Shown piece by piece: positions 26,287 to 35,577 of a stretch of DNA of 61,361 nt. Made by a program: the position numbers and the translations under genes. Origin of the DNA: Daejeonella rubra (GTDB taxonomy: Bacteria > Bacteroidota > Bacteroidia > Sphingobacteriales > Sphingobacteriaceae); contig NZ_FNHH01000024.1 in assembly GCF_900103545.1 (NCBI RefSeq), positions 1-61,361 of the forward strand. Direction: 5' to 3'. The notes under the pieces were generated by a model. That model saw only the letters and a list, made by a program, of their open reading frames with translations. It was not told the origin of the DNA and searched no databases. The first letter of the stretch is position 1, and every line of letters begins with the position of its first letter.

Positions 26287-26294
26287 CAAATCTA
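26287..26294 (-). promoter_or_regulatory. TAnnTTTG box upstream of rluB
   Basis: The minus strand reads TAGATTTG, 33 nt before the start codon. It matches the -7 consensus; no -33 TTTG is at the expected spacing. Confidence 0.45.
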
Positions 26295-26400
26295 ATCAAA
26301 AATACCGAAAGAGAGCTGATAAATCGAGAAATACGCCGGAAAATATAATCCGGAAATTTATAATAAACCAGGCCCATTTACAAGGGCCATTTCATAACTA

Positions 26401-26431
26401 TTTGATAATTAGATATATATTTATATCTTTG
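26401..26431 (+). promoter_or_regulatory. Complete Bacteroidota promoter of the lytic transglycosylase gene
   Basis: TTTG (26401-26404), 19 nt, then TATCTTTG (26424-26431) matches the TTTG-N19-TAnnTTTG consensus exactly. The start codon at 26471 implies a leader of about 35 nt. Confidence 0.75.
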
Positions 26432-26470
26432 TCAAAATTTTACTGTTTGGAATTAAAAAGAGAGGTTAAA

Positions 26471-27292
26471 ATGATAAGGAAACACATAATAACGTGTTCG
26501 GGGATGTTGGGCTTGCTGTTGACCGCCAAGTTGTTTATTTTTAGTACACCAGCTGATTTTGATACGTTCTTAAATATCAGCTTAGTCCCCCAAAAAAGCG
26601 AAATTACTGTCGAACCATACTTTAATACACTAAGATTCGCAGATGAGAGTCTACCCCTTGGCGACCAGAGGATCAAGACCAGAATGAATGCTTCACTTCG
26701 TGCTCATTCATACCAGAAGCTACAGACTTCAAAACTTCACAAACAAGCAGAAAAATGGTTTCCGGTGATTGAACCGATATTGAAAAAATATGGAGTTCCT
26801 GCCGACTTTAAATATATGCCATTGGTAGAAAGCGGACTTAAATCAGGCACTTCACCAAAGGGAGCATCCGGTTACTGGCAATTTATGCCGCAAACAGCCC
26901 GTGATTTCGGATTGCGCGTTAATTCTGAGATGGATGAACGCCAGAACATGAAAAGATCAACAGTTGCCGCCGCAAAATATTTAAAGTCTTTGTATCGTGA
27001 GTTTGGAAGCTGGACATTAGCTGCAGCTGCCTATAATATTGGCGAGGGAAGCCTCAAGAGGCAGATCAACAAGCAAAATCAGGACAATTATTTCAAAATG
27101 AAGCTGAACAGGGAAACGGCATCTTATGTGTATAAACTGATCTCCATGAAAGAGATCATCGAAAATCCAACCCGCCATGGTTATACCAGCCGGGTGAGCA
27201 GGCTTTTGGCAAAAAATGCTAATTCAGACGAGGAAAATTTTCCGTTTGAAGCAAAGAAAACTTTAAAATCGCCGCAAATTTTAAGAAACTAA
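26471..27292 (+). CDS. Lytic transglycosylase (SLT/MltD-like)
   Basis: This protein is 273 residues from MIRKHIITCSG, which follows an AGAGG-type ribosome site. Frames open further upstream overlap the promoter. An N-terminal signal or membrane segment (about 5-24) precedes a goose-type lysozyme-like SLT domain: MPLVESGLKSGTSPKGASGYWQFMP holds the catalytic Glu near 115 and the GASGYWQF motif, followed by AAAYNIGEG. It cleaves peptidoglycan glycan strands in the periplasm. No LysM domain is present, unlike full-length MltD. A clean terminator follows. Confidence 0.9.
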   Translation: MIRKHIITCSGMLGLLLTAKLFIFSTPADFDTFLNISLVPQKSEITVEPYFNTLRFADESLPLGDQRIKTRMNASLRAHSYQKLQTSKLHKQAEKWFPVIEPILKKYGVPADFKYMPLVESGLKSGTSPKGASGYWQFMPQTARDFGLRVNSEMDERQNMKRSTVAAAKYLKSLYREFGSWTLAAAAYNIGEGSLKRQINKQNQDNYFKMKLNRETASYVYKLISMKEIIENPTRHGYTSRVSRLLAKNANSDEENFPFEAKKTLKSPQILRN

Positions 27293-27312
27293 CAATTATA
27301 AACTGGACAGAG

Positions 27313-27343
27313 AGGGCTGAAGAAATTCAGCCCTTTTCTGTTT
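27313..27343 (+). terminator. Terminator after the lytic transglycosylase gene
   Basis: AGGGCTGAA pairs perfectly with TTCAGCCCT around a GAAA tetraloop, and TTTCTGTTT follows. It lies 20 nt after the stop codon. Confidence 0.88.
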
Positions 27344-27501
27344 AATACAGTATAGGCTTGCGAAATAATCCGCACCACCTAAAAAATCTCGTCCCCATAT
27401 CTCTAATCCACAGCGAATTCCCATTATTTGTGACCCTGAAAAAATAATCCCTACCTGAAAAAATCGCATCTTTGCAAAAATTCAGAGCGAGTATTCAATT
27501 T

Positions 27502-30357
27502 ATGAATAAATCTAACCCCGATCTTGGCGAGCAAAGTGAAGTAGAAGTATTTGGTGCCAGGGTTCATAATTTAAAAAATATAGATGTTTCCTTCCCACGA
27601 AATAAGCTGGTTGTTATAACCGGCCTGAGTGGAAGCGGGAAATCATCACTGGCATTCGACACCATATACGCTGAAGGACAGCGCAGGTATATGGAGACTT
27701 TCAGCGCCTATTCCCGTCAGTTTTTGGGAGGAATGGAACGTCCTGATGTAGATAAAATCTCCGGCTTAAGTCCGGTGATCGCTATTGAACAAAAAACAAC
27801 CAGCAAAAATCCTCGTTCAACAGTCGGCACAATTACTGAGATCTATGATTTCATGCGCCTGCTTTATGCACGTACAGGGGAAGCTTATTCCTATGTCAGC
27901 GGCCAAAAAATGGAACGCATGACCGAGGATCAGATCCTGAAAAGCATTCTCGAAAAATTTGAAGGACAGGCAGTAAACATATTGGCTCCGGTAGTAAAAG
28001 GGCGTAAAGGACATTACCGAGAATTATTTGAACAGATCCGCAAGCAGGGTTATTTAAAGGTTAGGGTCGACGGAGACATTTTAGACCTCTCTCCTAAAAT
28101 GCAGCTCGACCGCTATAAGATCCATGATATTGAGATGGTCATCGATCGCTTACTGGTAGCTGAAGCAGATAAAAAGCGGCTGTACGATTCTATCCAGTCG
28201 GCATTGAAGGTTTCAAAAGGTATTATCAAGATCAGCGATAAAGAGAACAAAGAATTTTTCTATAGTAAATATCTGATGGATCCTATTTCCGGGATATCCT
28301 ACGATGAGCCTCAGCCGAATACATTCTCATTCAATTCACCTTATGGTGCTTGTGAACGATGCAGCGGACTGGGATATATATTTGAGGTGGACCGCCATTC
28401 GGTTATCCCGAACCCAAAGCTCAGCATTATGCAGGGTGGTCTGGCCCCGCTAGGTGAATACCGTGAAACATGGGTTTTCCAGATCCTGAAAGCACTTGCC
28501 AAAAAATACAATTTCTCGCTCTCCACTCCGATCGAAAAAATTCCTGAAGAACTTATCGAGATAATTTTAAATGGATCGGAAGATATCATCAGCGTTCCGG
28601 TAGAGTACAATAAATGGAATGTACAGAACTATCAGATCTCCTTTGACGGTATCATTAAGATGCTGGAAGAACAGACTGAGCGTCGTGGTGATGATGTTGG
28701 GGAAGACCTGGAGAACTTCCGGGTACTGAAAACCTGTCCGGAATGTTTTGGTGCACGCCTCAAAAAGGAATCACTTCACATTAAGGTTGACGAGAAAAAC
28801 ATTTATGAGCTTGCCTGTATGGATATTTCCACGCTGAGCAAGTGGTTCGAGGGACTGGAAAGCCGTTTAACAGAGAGGCAAAATACCATTGCAAGAGAAA
28901 TATTAAAGGAAATACGTTCCAGAATTGGTTTCCTGCTGGATGTGGGATTGAACTACCTGACCCTGGACCGTACTGCCAAAACATTATCGGGCGGTGAGGC
29001 ACAACGTATCCGATTGGCAACACAGATCGGATCGCAATTAGTAAACGTGCTTTATATCCTGGATGAACCAAGCATCGGACTGCATCAAAGGGATAATGCC
29101 CGATTGATATCTGCCTTGAAAAACCTGCGTGATATCGGAAATACGGTACTCGTTGTGGAGCATGATAAAGACATGATCATGAATGCCGATCATGTGATCG
29201 ACATGGGTCCGGCTGCAGGTGAACATGGTGGTGAAGTAGTTGGGCAGGGAACTCCTGAAGAGTTTTCTAAAGCTAATACATTAACCAACGACTATATCAG
29301 CGGAAGGAAAGAGATCGCTATACCTGCAGAAAGGAGAAAAGGTAACGGAAAATCACTGATTCTTAAAAATGCAACCGGGAATAACCTCAGGGATGTTTCT
29401 GTTGAATTTCCATTGGGAAAACTGATCTGTGTGAGCGGAGTTTCAGGAAGTGGTAAATCCACTCTGATCGCTGAAACGCTCTACCCTATTCTTAACCATC
29501 ACTTTTTCAGGGCTAAGAAAAAGCCAATGCCCTATAAAAAAATTGAGGGACTTGAACATATCGACAAAGTTATAGAAATTGACCAGACTCCTATCGGACG
29601 TACTCCAAGATCTAATCCATCTACATATACCGGAGTTTTTTCAGACATCAGAAACCTCTATGTTATGCTTCCTGAAGCAAAGATCAGAGGTTATAAACCG
29701 GGACGATTCTCTTTCAATGTAAAGGGTGGACGTTGCGAAACTTGCCAGGGTGCCGGAATGAAACTCATAGAAATGAATTTCCTGCCTGATGTACAGGTTC
29801 CATGTGAAGAATGCAGCGGAAAGCGCTATAACAGGGAAACATTGGAAGTTCGCTACCGTGGTAAATCGATCAGCGATGTGTTAGATATGAGCATCGAAGA
29901 GGCCGTGGCTTTCTTTGAACCTATACCAGCTATTTACCGTAAGATCAAAACATTGCAGGAAGTCGGCCTTGGATATATTCGCCTGGGACAATCATCCACT
30001 ACTTTATCAGGAGGCGAGGCACAACGGGTTAAACTGGCGACTGAACTTTCTAAAAAAGATACCGGAAACACCTTCTATATTCTTGATGAACCAACCACAG
30101 GACTCCATTTTGAAGATATCAATGTGCTTTTGGGTGTACTGAACAGATTAGTAGATCATGGAAATACTATACTTGTTATCGAACATAACCTGGATGTAGT
30201 TAAAGTTTCCGATTGGGTGATCGATCTTGGTCCGGAGGGCGGTTCAGGTGGTGGTCAGATCCTGTTTGAAGGCACACCGGAAGACCTTATAAAGGTTAAG
30301 GATAGCCATACGGGGAGGTTTTTGGCTGCGGAGATGGGTGTTGGGGTAAGTAAATAG
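27502..30357 (+). CDS. uvrA: UvrABC excinuclease subunit A
   Basis: This protein is 951 residues from MNKSNPDLGEQ; an upstream in-frame TTG is unlikely. It is the damage-sensing ATPase of nucleotide excision repair. Both ABC modules are intact: Walker A GLSGSGKSS near 41-49 and GVSGSGKST in the second half, signatures LSGGEAQR (twice) and Walker B LYILDEPS / FYILDEPT. Zinc motifs CERCSGLG with CPECFGA, and CETCQGAG with CEECSGKR, are present. Length and order are normal. A CATCTTTG sequence at 27467 may be the -7 element. Confidence 0.97.
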   Translation: MNKSNPDLGEQSEVEVFGARVHNLKNIDVSFPRNKLVVITGLSGSGKSSLAFDTIYAEGQRRYMETFSAYSRQFLGGMERPDVDKISGLSPVIAIEQKTTSKNPRSTVGTITEIYDFMRLLYARTGEAYSYVSGQKMERMTEDQILKSILEKFEGQAVNILAPVVKGRKGHYRELFEQIRKQGYLKVRVDGDILDLSPKMQLDRYKIHDIEMVIDRLLVAEADKKRLYDSIQSALKVSKGIIKISDKENKEFFYSKYLMDPISGISYDEPQPNTFSFNSPYGACERCSGLGYIFEVDRHSVIPNPKLSIMQGGLAPLGEYRETWVFQILKALAKKYNFSLSTPIEKIPEELIEIILNGSEDIISVPVEYNKWNVQNYQISFDGIIKMLEEQTERRGDDVGEDLENFRVLKTCPECFGARLKKESLHIKVDEKNIYELACMDISTLSKWFEGLESRLTERQNTIAREILKEIRSRIGFLLDVGLNYLTLDRTAKTLSGGEAQRIRLATQIGSQLVNVLYILDEPSIGLHQRDNARLISALKNLRDIGNTVLVVEHDKDMIMNADHVIDMGPAAGEHGGEVVGQGTPEEFSKANTLTNDYISGRKEIAIPAERRKGNGKSLILKNATGNNLRDVSVEFPLGKLICVSGVSGSGKSTLIAETLYPILNHHFFRAKKKPMPYKKIEGLEHIDKVIEIDQTPIGRTPRSNPSTYTGVFSDIRNLYVMLPEAKIRGYKPGRFSFNVKGGRCETCQGAGMKLIEMNFLPDVQVPCEECSGKRYNRETLEVRYRGKSISDVLDMSIEEAVAFFEPIPAIYRKIKTLQEVGLGYIRLGQSSTTLSGGEAQRVKLATELSKKDTGNTFYILDEPTTGLHFEDINVLLGVLNRLVDHGNTILVIEHNLDVVKVSDWVIDLGPEGGSGGGQILFEGTPEDLIKVKDSHTGRFLAAEMGVGVSK

Positions 30358-30573
30358 TTTGTTTTATCAACAGGCTGAACTGAAATCATTATGCGTGGAG
30401 AAATCCCCAACCGATTGTCATCTGTCCCGAGTTGAAGCAGGCATTAATATTAATTTTTATGAAAGTCAAATAACCTTTTTATTCTAAATTATCTCAGGTG
30501 GCTCCTATTGCTGTTCAGGGCTGTCAAACAATTATCCAGTTCTGTCCAAAAATCTGAGGGATTGAAATGTCTT

Positions 30574-31479
30574 TCAAAAAGAATATTGCTCAAAAGCACA
30601 CTTATGCCCTTCCTTCAGCTCCTCAATTAATGACTGAGGCTCAATTACTTTCATAGCATCACCGAATGAAAGCAATTCCTTTACCAGATCAAATGCAATG
30701 TAAACCTTTAATTGAATGCGCAGTTCTGTTTCATTATCAATGATAATCTTCTGGCTATGATGCAATGGCAGGGTTTTGAGATATTTACCCTGGTCCGGCC
30801 TGATGGACAGAACAACTTTTTCAGGGATAGAACCGACAACTGAACTGATAATCCCAAAACTATCCTTAAATATATCTCGTGGGTTAAACTCGACAGGGAT
30901 TCTAAACTTCTTTTTAGTGATTTCGGGATTGCTGAGCCTGTCTAAAGCATAGGTTTTGATCATGCCATCTGATAAGTTCTTGGCAATCAGGTACCAGCGA
31001 CCCCTAAACTCCTTTAACAAAAATGGATTGGTTTTTCTTAAATGAGGCTTATCCTGCTCAAAAGACTGATAATCAAAATTTAGCTGCAGCCGGTTTTTTA
31101 TTGCGTGAAGTAATCCGTGAAAATTCTCCAATCCGATGGATTTACGTTTCTCAAAATCAATGTACTTCGAAACATCACGGCTGACTGTTAATGCACTTAA
31201 TGTTTCAAATGCTTCTAGAGTACGCTCATTAAATCCTCCATTCTCAGCAATTCGGATCAGATATTTCTTCCGTGAATAATCATATTCTATTTCAATCTGA
31301 TAGAGGGAATAAATATCATCAAGGTCACGCTGAAAAGTACGGGCTGAGATATTCAGATCATAACCCTGAATATTAGACTCATTCTCCAGGTATGCCTTTA
31401 TTTCCTTCAAGCTTGCAGCCGAGGAACGAAGACAACGGATAATAGCACTATAGCGCAATAAAGTTTCTCTTTTAGACAT
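30574..31479 (-). CDS. WYL-domain transcriptional regulator
   Basis: This 301-residue protein has an N-terminal winged helix (about 5-75, with ISARTFQRDLDDI as recognition helix). A WYL domain follows with the name-giving Trp-Tyr-Leu at 162-164 and Arg in YALDRLSN, and then a WCX-like C-terminal region. WYL proteins sense nucleic-acid or small ligands, and many control phage-defence (BrxR, CapW) or DNA-damage genes (PafBC). It is the last gene of a three-gene minus run with a UDG-fold protein and an AAA ATPase, 48 nt from the former. Confidence 0.85.
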   Translation of the reverse strand: MSKRETLLRYSAIIRCLRSSAASLKEIKAYLENESNIQGYDLNISARTFQRDLDDIYSLYQIEIEYDYSRKKYLIRIAENGGFNERTLEAFETLSALTVSRDVSKYIDFEKRKSIGLENFHGLLHAIKNRLQLNFDYQSFEQDKPHLRKTNPFLLKEFRGRWYLIAKNLSDGMIKTYALDRLSNPEITKKKFRIPVEFNPRDIFKDSFGIISSVVGSIPEKVVLSIRPDQGKYLKTLPLHHSQKIIIDNETELRIQLKVYIAFDLVKELLSFGDAMKVIEPQSLIEELKEGHKCAFEQYSF

Positions 31480-31527
31480 CAGAAATATAATAAGAACCTG
31501 TTCATTAAAACCATTTTGCGGGTCAAA

Positions 31528-32640
31528 CTACCGGCTTAGTTCATCTTTATATCTTTCAACGATGCGCTCAAAATAATCCTGAAAGTCAGGTTCATTAAAG
31601 CTTTCAAATAGGTTGATCCAGTTATTGTACGGGGAATCAGATTTTTTAGCTGTTTCTAACCATTTATTTTGAAATAATCCATATCTCAAATCAGAGTAAA
31701 ATGAATTCTGAAATTCAAAACACAAGGCTTTAGTATTACGAGATTGAAATTTAAAAGCCCCAAACCTTGCACTTAACTTATCTCTGTCTATATGGAGTAA
31801 TAAGTCCTTACTGTCTGCTATTTGTTTAAGTATCCTTAATATTTTCGTAATTGTTTCCCCCATACTTGCCATAAGGGGTTTGCTAAACCAGTCGGAATAT
31901 AAAGCCAGTCCTATAGTTTTTCTTCTGTCATCCGTTATTTTCCAAGCAGAAGGATGGGTCATACCATAAACAGGGATATTATTTATTTCAGTCTTTTGTA
32001 AATCTCCGGCAATTAGTACTTCCGACTTTGAACCGGATGTAAAAGATTTAAAACACTTATCAATCCCTAAGCACAGTATTTGCTTTGGCTGAATTATTTC
32101 AAAAATTAAATATTTTGATAATTGAACACATGTATCATATATTTCCTTCCAGTGTTTACCGGTACTGGCTATAAACTCTTTATAATCATCGGAGTTGAAA
32201 TATAAAATATTCATATAGACAATCTTATCCACAGTAAACAGAACTTGGAGATCTGGATGTACTGCAACAGTTTTCTTCAGATTCTTTAAAATATTCCATT
32301 CTTTTTTCTCCTCCTGACAGTATCTACCTCCGTAATACCATTGGTTCTGCTGAACAAATACTTCTGGCGTCATCCTTCCGGCTTCTTTCAAGCCCCACTT
32401 TTCATTACTGTATTGAGCCTTATAACTATCCTTTCCTCTTGGATTCAGGCCTAAAATAAGAACCTCCGGGTTATATTGGGGCATGGATTGAAAAGCAAAA
32501 AAAGCTCTGTCAATTTTCTTCTCCATATTCAAATTATGGCAGTATTCAACGGTTAATTCAGCCCATTTATTAAGCTTTTCATTATAGTCAGAGTATTTAG
32601 CAACTTCAGTGCTAACCTCGTTCAGTAAATCAATATTCAT
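31528..32640 (-). CDS. UDG-fold protein with unassigned C-terminal domain
   Basis: This is a 370-residue protein. Residues about 45-255 look like the uracil-DNA glycosylase superfamily: GLNPRG at 64-69 in the motif-A position, ILCLG at 188-192 and THPSA at 228-232 in the motif-B position. The catalytic Asp of classical UDG is not evident, so glycosylase activity is uncertain. The C-terminal 110 residues (about 260-370) contain ALCFEFQNSFYSDLRYGLFQ and were not recognised; a nuclease-like fold is possible but unproven. The gene lies between the AAA gene (85 nt) and the WYL gene (48 nt). Confidence 0.6.
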   Translation of the reverse strand: MNIDLLNEVSTEVAKYSDYNEKLNKWAELTVEYCHNLNMEKKIDRAFFAFQSMPQYNPEVLILGLNPRGKDSYKAQYSNEKWGLKEAGRMTPEVFVQQNQWYYGGRYCQEEKKEWNILKNLKKTVAVHPDLQVLFTVDKIVYMNILYFNSDDYKEFIASTGKHWKEIYDTCVQLSKYLIFEIIQPKQILCLGIDKCFKSFTSGSKSEVLIAGDLQKTEINNIPVYGMTHPSAWKITDDRRKTIGLALYSDWFSKPLMASMGETITKILRILKQIADSKDLLLHIDRDKLSARFGAFKFQSRNTKALCFEFQNSFYSDLRYGLFQNKWLETAKKSDSPYNNWINLFESFNEPDFQDYFERIVERYKDELSR

Positions 32641-32725
32641 GATTGGATTGGGTTTAAATTTAAAATATTAAGATAATATAAGTTAGGATATATTAGTTGA
32701 GAGTGTCATTAATTTTATAGAGGTT

Positions 32726-33862
32726 TTAATTAAGCACATTTGCACGAAACCCAATAGAGCTCAGTCTAACTAACTCCTTAAACTCCTTTTCCTCCTGGTT
32801 ATAGATGGCCGTAAGGGTTTGCGGACTATCAATCTCCGATTTAAAACCCAGTTTATTGGAAAGTGCCTGCGCCTTATTTACTTCCAGTTCTTTGAACTCG
32901 TACTTAGCGATCAGTCTGCCCTTCCTTAATAAGGCACTATCCACCTTAGAAATATCGGTATTAAATGAGCAAATGATCTGAATGTTCAGGCAATCGGAAA
33001 GTAGTCCATCAGAGATATTAAGCAAGGTTGAAACCGGAGAATTTCCGTCTTTCTCCCGGTCCACGATAATATTCTCAGCATCTTCAATAACAAATATGGA
33101 ATCCGGATTTTCTATCAGGACAGAGATCAGGTTTGGATCTGCAATAACCGCCGCCATATTGGGAGGAAGAAAAATAACACTCTTTTTTACTGATCCTATA
33201 AGATAACGGATGTATGAAGTCTTACCTGTACCCGGCTTTCCGTGTAATAGAATTAATCCCTTATCCTTTTTCTTAGAAAGCCTTTTTAAAATGGTCTGAT
33301 GTATTTCCATGAAATCATCATTGTAATTATCCCTGATATTCAATTTAGGTTTCGATATTTCCAATTCCTTGGTATCAATTCGTCCATGCGAATTAACGAG
33401 CAGTGAAATTTCAGGTCCTGCTTTTGCCCTTCTGAATTTTTTGACCTTCATAACAAGCGCTTCAACCTTTGATATCTCTGTTTGTTTAAAAAGAAATCTG
33501 ACAGATAAATTATTAGAATCAAAATATACCAGTAAATCTTCATACAAAAAGTATATCATATCATCGGCCTTAGACTCTTTAATATTATTATCCCACGTTC
33601 TTTTATTAAAATAGCTTTCCACTATTTCATCTTTATATGTGTCTGCGAACCATTTTATTGATCTTTTACAATCTATCCCTCCCTCCAAGATTATGTTCGG
33701 TATGCGATTGAAATGCCCTATGAACATAGTGAATTCATTATAAGATCCTACCCTGGGGTCAAATACATGAGCGAGATCCATTTTCACTGTTGTTTTGTCC
33801 AGATTAAATGCCTGATCCTGTCCCTGATTTAGATTTATTTCCATATTTTTTTCTTTAATCAT
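32726..33862 (-). CDS. BCS1-like AAA ATPase
   Basis: This is a 378-residue protein. An unassigned N-terminal region (1-175) precedes an AAA module with Walker A GKPGTGKT at 208-215, Walker B FVIEDAEN at 257-264, sensor-type CSFN and arginine-rich ALLRKGRL as in BCS1/FtsH-like AAA proteins. An alternative start is the Met seven codons in (33844). Standalone AAA proteins of this type are frequent in Bacteroidota and unassigned. Related ATPases act as remodelling engines in defence systems, so the UDG and WYL neighbours are noteworthy. Confidence 0.8.
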   Translation of the reverse strand: MIKEKNMEINLNQGQDQAFNLDKTTVKMDLAHVFDPRVGSYNEFTMFIGHFNRIPNIILEGGIDCKRSIKWFADTYKDEIVESYFNKRTWDNNIKESKADDMIYFLYEDLLVYFDSNNLSVRFLFKQTEISKVEALVMKVKKFRRAKAGPEISLLVNSHGRIDTKELEISKPKLNIRDNYNDDFMEIHQTILKRLSKKKDKGLILLHGKPGTGKTSYIRYLIGSVKKSVIFLPPNMAAVIADPNLISVLIENPDSIFVIEDAENIIVDREKDGNSPVSTLLNISDGLLSDCLNIQIICSFNTDISKVDSALLRKGRLIAKYEFKELEVNKAQALSNKLGFKSEIDSPQTLTAIYNQEEKEFKELVRLSSIGFRANVLN

Positions 33863-34014
33863 ACGAAGGTAGATGTAGACTAAGTCAAAATATGGCGTAG
33901 TAAAATTATTTAAGATAGATTATGTTTTGCAACTTTTAGTGTCTTTAGATAATTATTATTTCTTCGCTATTGCTACTATCACTAATCCTTCCACCCTTTT
34001 CCGTAATTTAGTAC

Positions 34015-35514
34015 ATGCTCCAGCTACTCACGTCTTCCCAAACCAGGGAAGCAGATGCCCATACCATTAAAAACAAGCCCATCAGTTCGCTCGATCTTAT
34101 GGAGTCAGCATCCAATGCATTTATCTATGCATTTAAACAAGATGTGCCCACTATTGACAGCCTGATCAGCGTTTACTGCGGGACAGGAAATAATGGAGGA
34201 GATGGGCTAGCAATTGCCCGCTTATTAAAAGAGAATGCATACGATCGGATCTCTGTTAAGATCGCCCGATTCTCAGCAAAGGAAAGCGCTGATTTTAGTG
34301 CTAACCTTGAACGCCTGAAATTGACAGGAATTCCCATCACTGAAATCACAAATACGGATGTCTTTCCTGAAGAAAATGCAGAAGTAATCATTGACGCATT
34401 AATTGGTTCGGGATTGAACAAGGCACTGCAGGGTGATTTGAAATCACTCGTCATTCATCTCAATCAGCTTCAAAAAAAAGTTATTGCAGTAGATATTCCC
34501 ACCGGATTGCCATCTGAAGGCCCCATTGATCCGGATGCCTGCATTTTAAAAGCATCACTTTGTGTCTGTTTTCAAAGGCCAAAGATAAATTTCTTCTTCC
34601 CTGAATCTGCAAAGGCATTAGAGCGGTTCAAAGTTGTTGAGATCGGCCTGGATGAGCAATTCATTCAGTCACAAGCTGGTCCATGGAAATACATCGAAGA
34701 AAAAGACATCAGATATAGTATCAAACCACGAAAAGCATTCAGTCATAAAGGAACATACGGACATGCCCTGATAATTGCCGGTTATACGGAGACCATGGGC
34801 GCTGCACTTCTTTGCGCAGATGCCTGTCTGCATTCAGGTGCCGGACTCACTACTGCATGTATCCCTGAAAATGGCTATAGTGCATTGAACAGTTTTGCTC
34901 CGGAAGTTATGATCTTGCCAAGGTCTGAACTAATTTTAGGTAAATCACTTGAAAAGTACAGCTCAATAGCAATAGGACCAGGCTTAGGTACCGACAAGGA
35001 AGCTACAGATTTGCTTGAATATGTACTGAATTTCAATAAGGCCCGGATAGTTATTGATGCAGATGCGATCAATATTTTAGCCGCAAATACTGAACTTCTT
35101 ACGAAGCTGCCTAAAGATTGTATTATCTGTCCGCATGTTAAAGAATTTGACCGGCTTTTTGGCAAATCTAATTCCTGGTGGGATCGGGTGACATTGGCTC
35201 TGAAAAAAGCAAAAGAGTTCAATCTGATCATCCTCTTAAAGAATCAGTATACCTTTATTGTAACTCCTGATGGAGATATCTTAATCAATCCTACCGGAAA
35301 TCCAGGAATGGCTGTGGGTGGCATGGGAGATATTCTGACCGGTATGATCGCTTCATTTTTGGCACAATCATATCCAGCAATAGAGGCTGCGATGCTAGCC
35401 GCTTATATTCATGGAGCAGCAGGAGATCAGTTAATTCAAATGAATTCAATCCCCCCAAGATATATAACAGAACAGATCCCTGCGTTAATAAAAAGATTTA
35501 CTGCTCCTGATTGA
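34015..35514 (+). CDS. nnrD: Bifunctional NAD(P)H-hydrate epimerase / ADP-dependent dehydratase
   Basis: This 499-residue fusion repairs hydrated NAD(P)H. The N-terminal YjeF epimerase domain (about 1-215) has the CGTGNNGGDGLAIAR motif near 52-66 and VDIPTGLPSEG. The C-terminal ribokinase-like dehydratase (about 225-495) has KGTYGHALIIAG, GPGLGTD, HVKEFDRL and TGNPGMAVGGMGDILTG. TAATTTAG ends 3 nt before ATG, so the mRNA may be leaderless. The stop lies 63 nt from the convergent lipA. Confidence 0.95.
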   Translation: MLQLLTSSQTREADAHTIKNKPISSLDLMESASNAFIYAFKQDVPTIDSLISVYCGTGNNGGDGLAIARLLKENAYDRISVKIARFSAKESADFSANLERLKLTGIPITEITNTDVFPEENAEVIIDALIGSGLNKALQGDLKSLVIHLNQLQKKVIAVDIPTGLPSEGPIDPDACILKASLCVCFQRPKINFFFPESAKALERFKVVEIGLDEQFIQSQAGPWKYIEEKDIRYSIKPRKAFSHKGTYGHALIIAGYTETMGAALLCADACLHSGAGLTTACIPENGYSALNSFAPEVMILPRSELILGKSLEKYSSIAIGPGLGTDKEATDLLEYVLNFNKARIVIDADAINILAANTELLTKLPKDCIICPHVKEFDRLFGKSNSWWDRVTLALKKAKEFNLIILLKNQYTFIVTPDGDILINPTGNPGMAVGGMGDILTGMIASFLAQSYPAIEAAMLAAYIHGAAGDQLIQMNSIPPRYITEQIPALIKRFTAPD

Positions 35515-35530
35515 TCTGAAAAGTTTAATG

Positions 35531-35553
35531 ACCCGGCTTTTTTTTCAGCCGGT
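35531..35553. terminator. Short hairpin between nnrD and lipA
   Basis: CCGGCT and AGCCGG flank an eight-base T-rich loop. It lies 16 nt after the nnrD stop and 25 nt after the lipA stop. It could serve both genes, but neither side has a strong T-tract. Confidence 0.35.
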
Positions 35554-35577
35554 ATGAATAACAGTTAAGATGCTTGT

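Noticed and set aside
25612..26289. A 225-codon ORF on the minus strand in another frame of the pseudouridine synthase tail, and an antisense ORF at 25693-25971
   Set aside because: They stay open only because the 63-bp tandem repeat is a multiple of three; codon use and sequence are repetitive.
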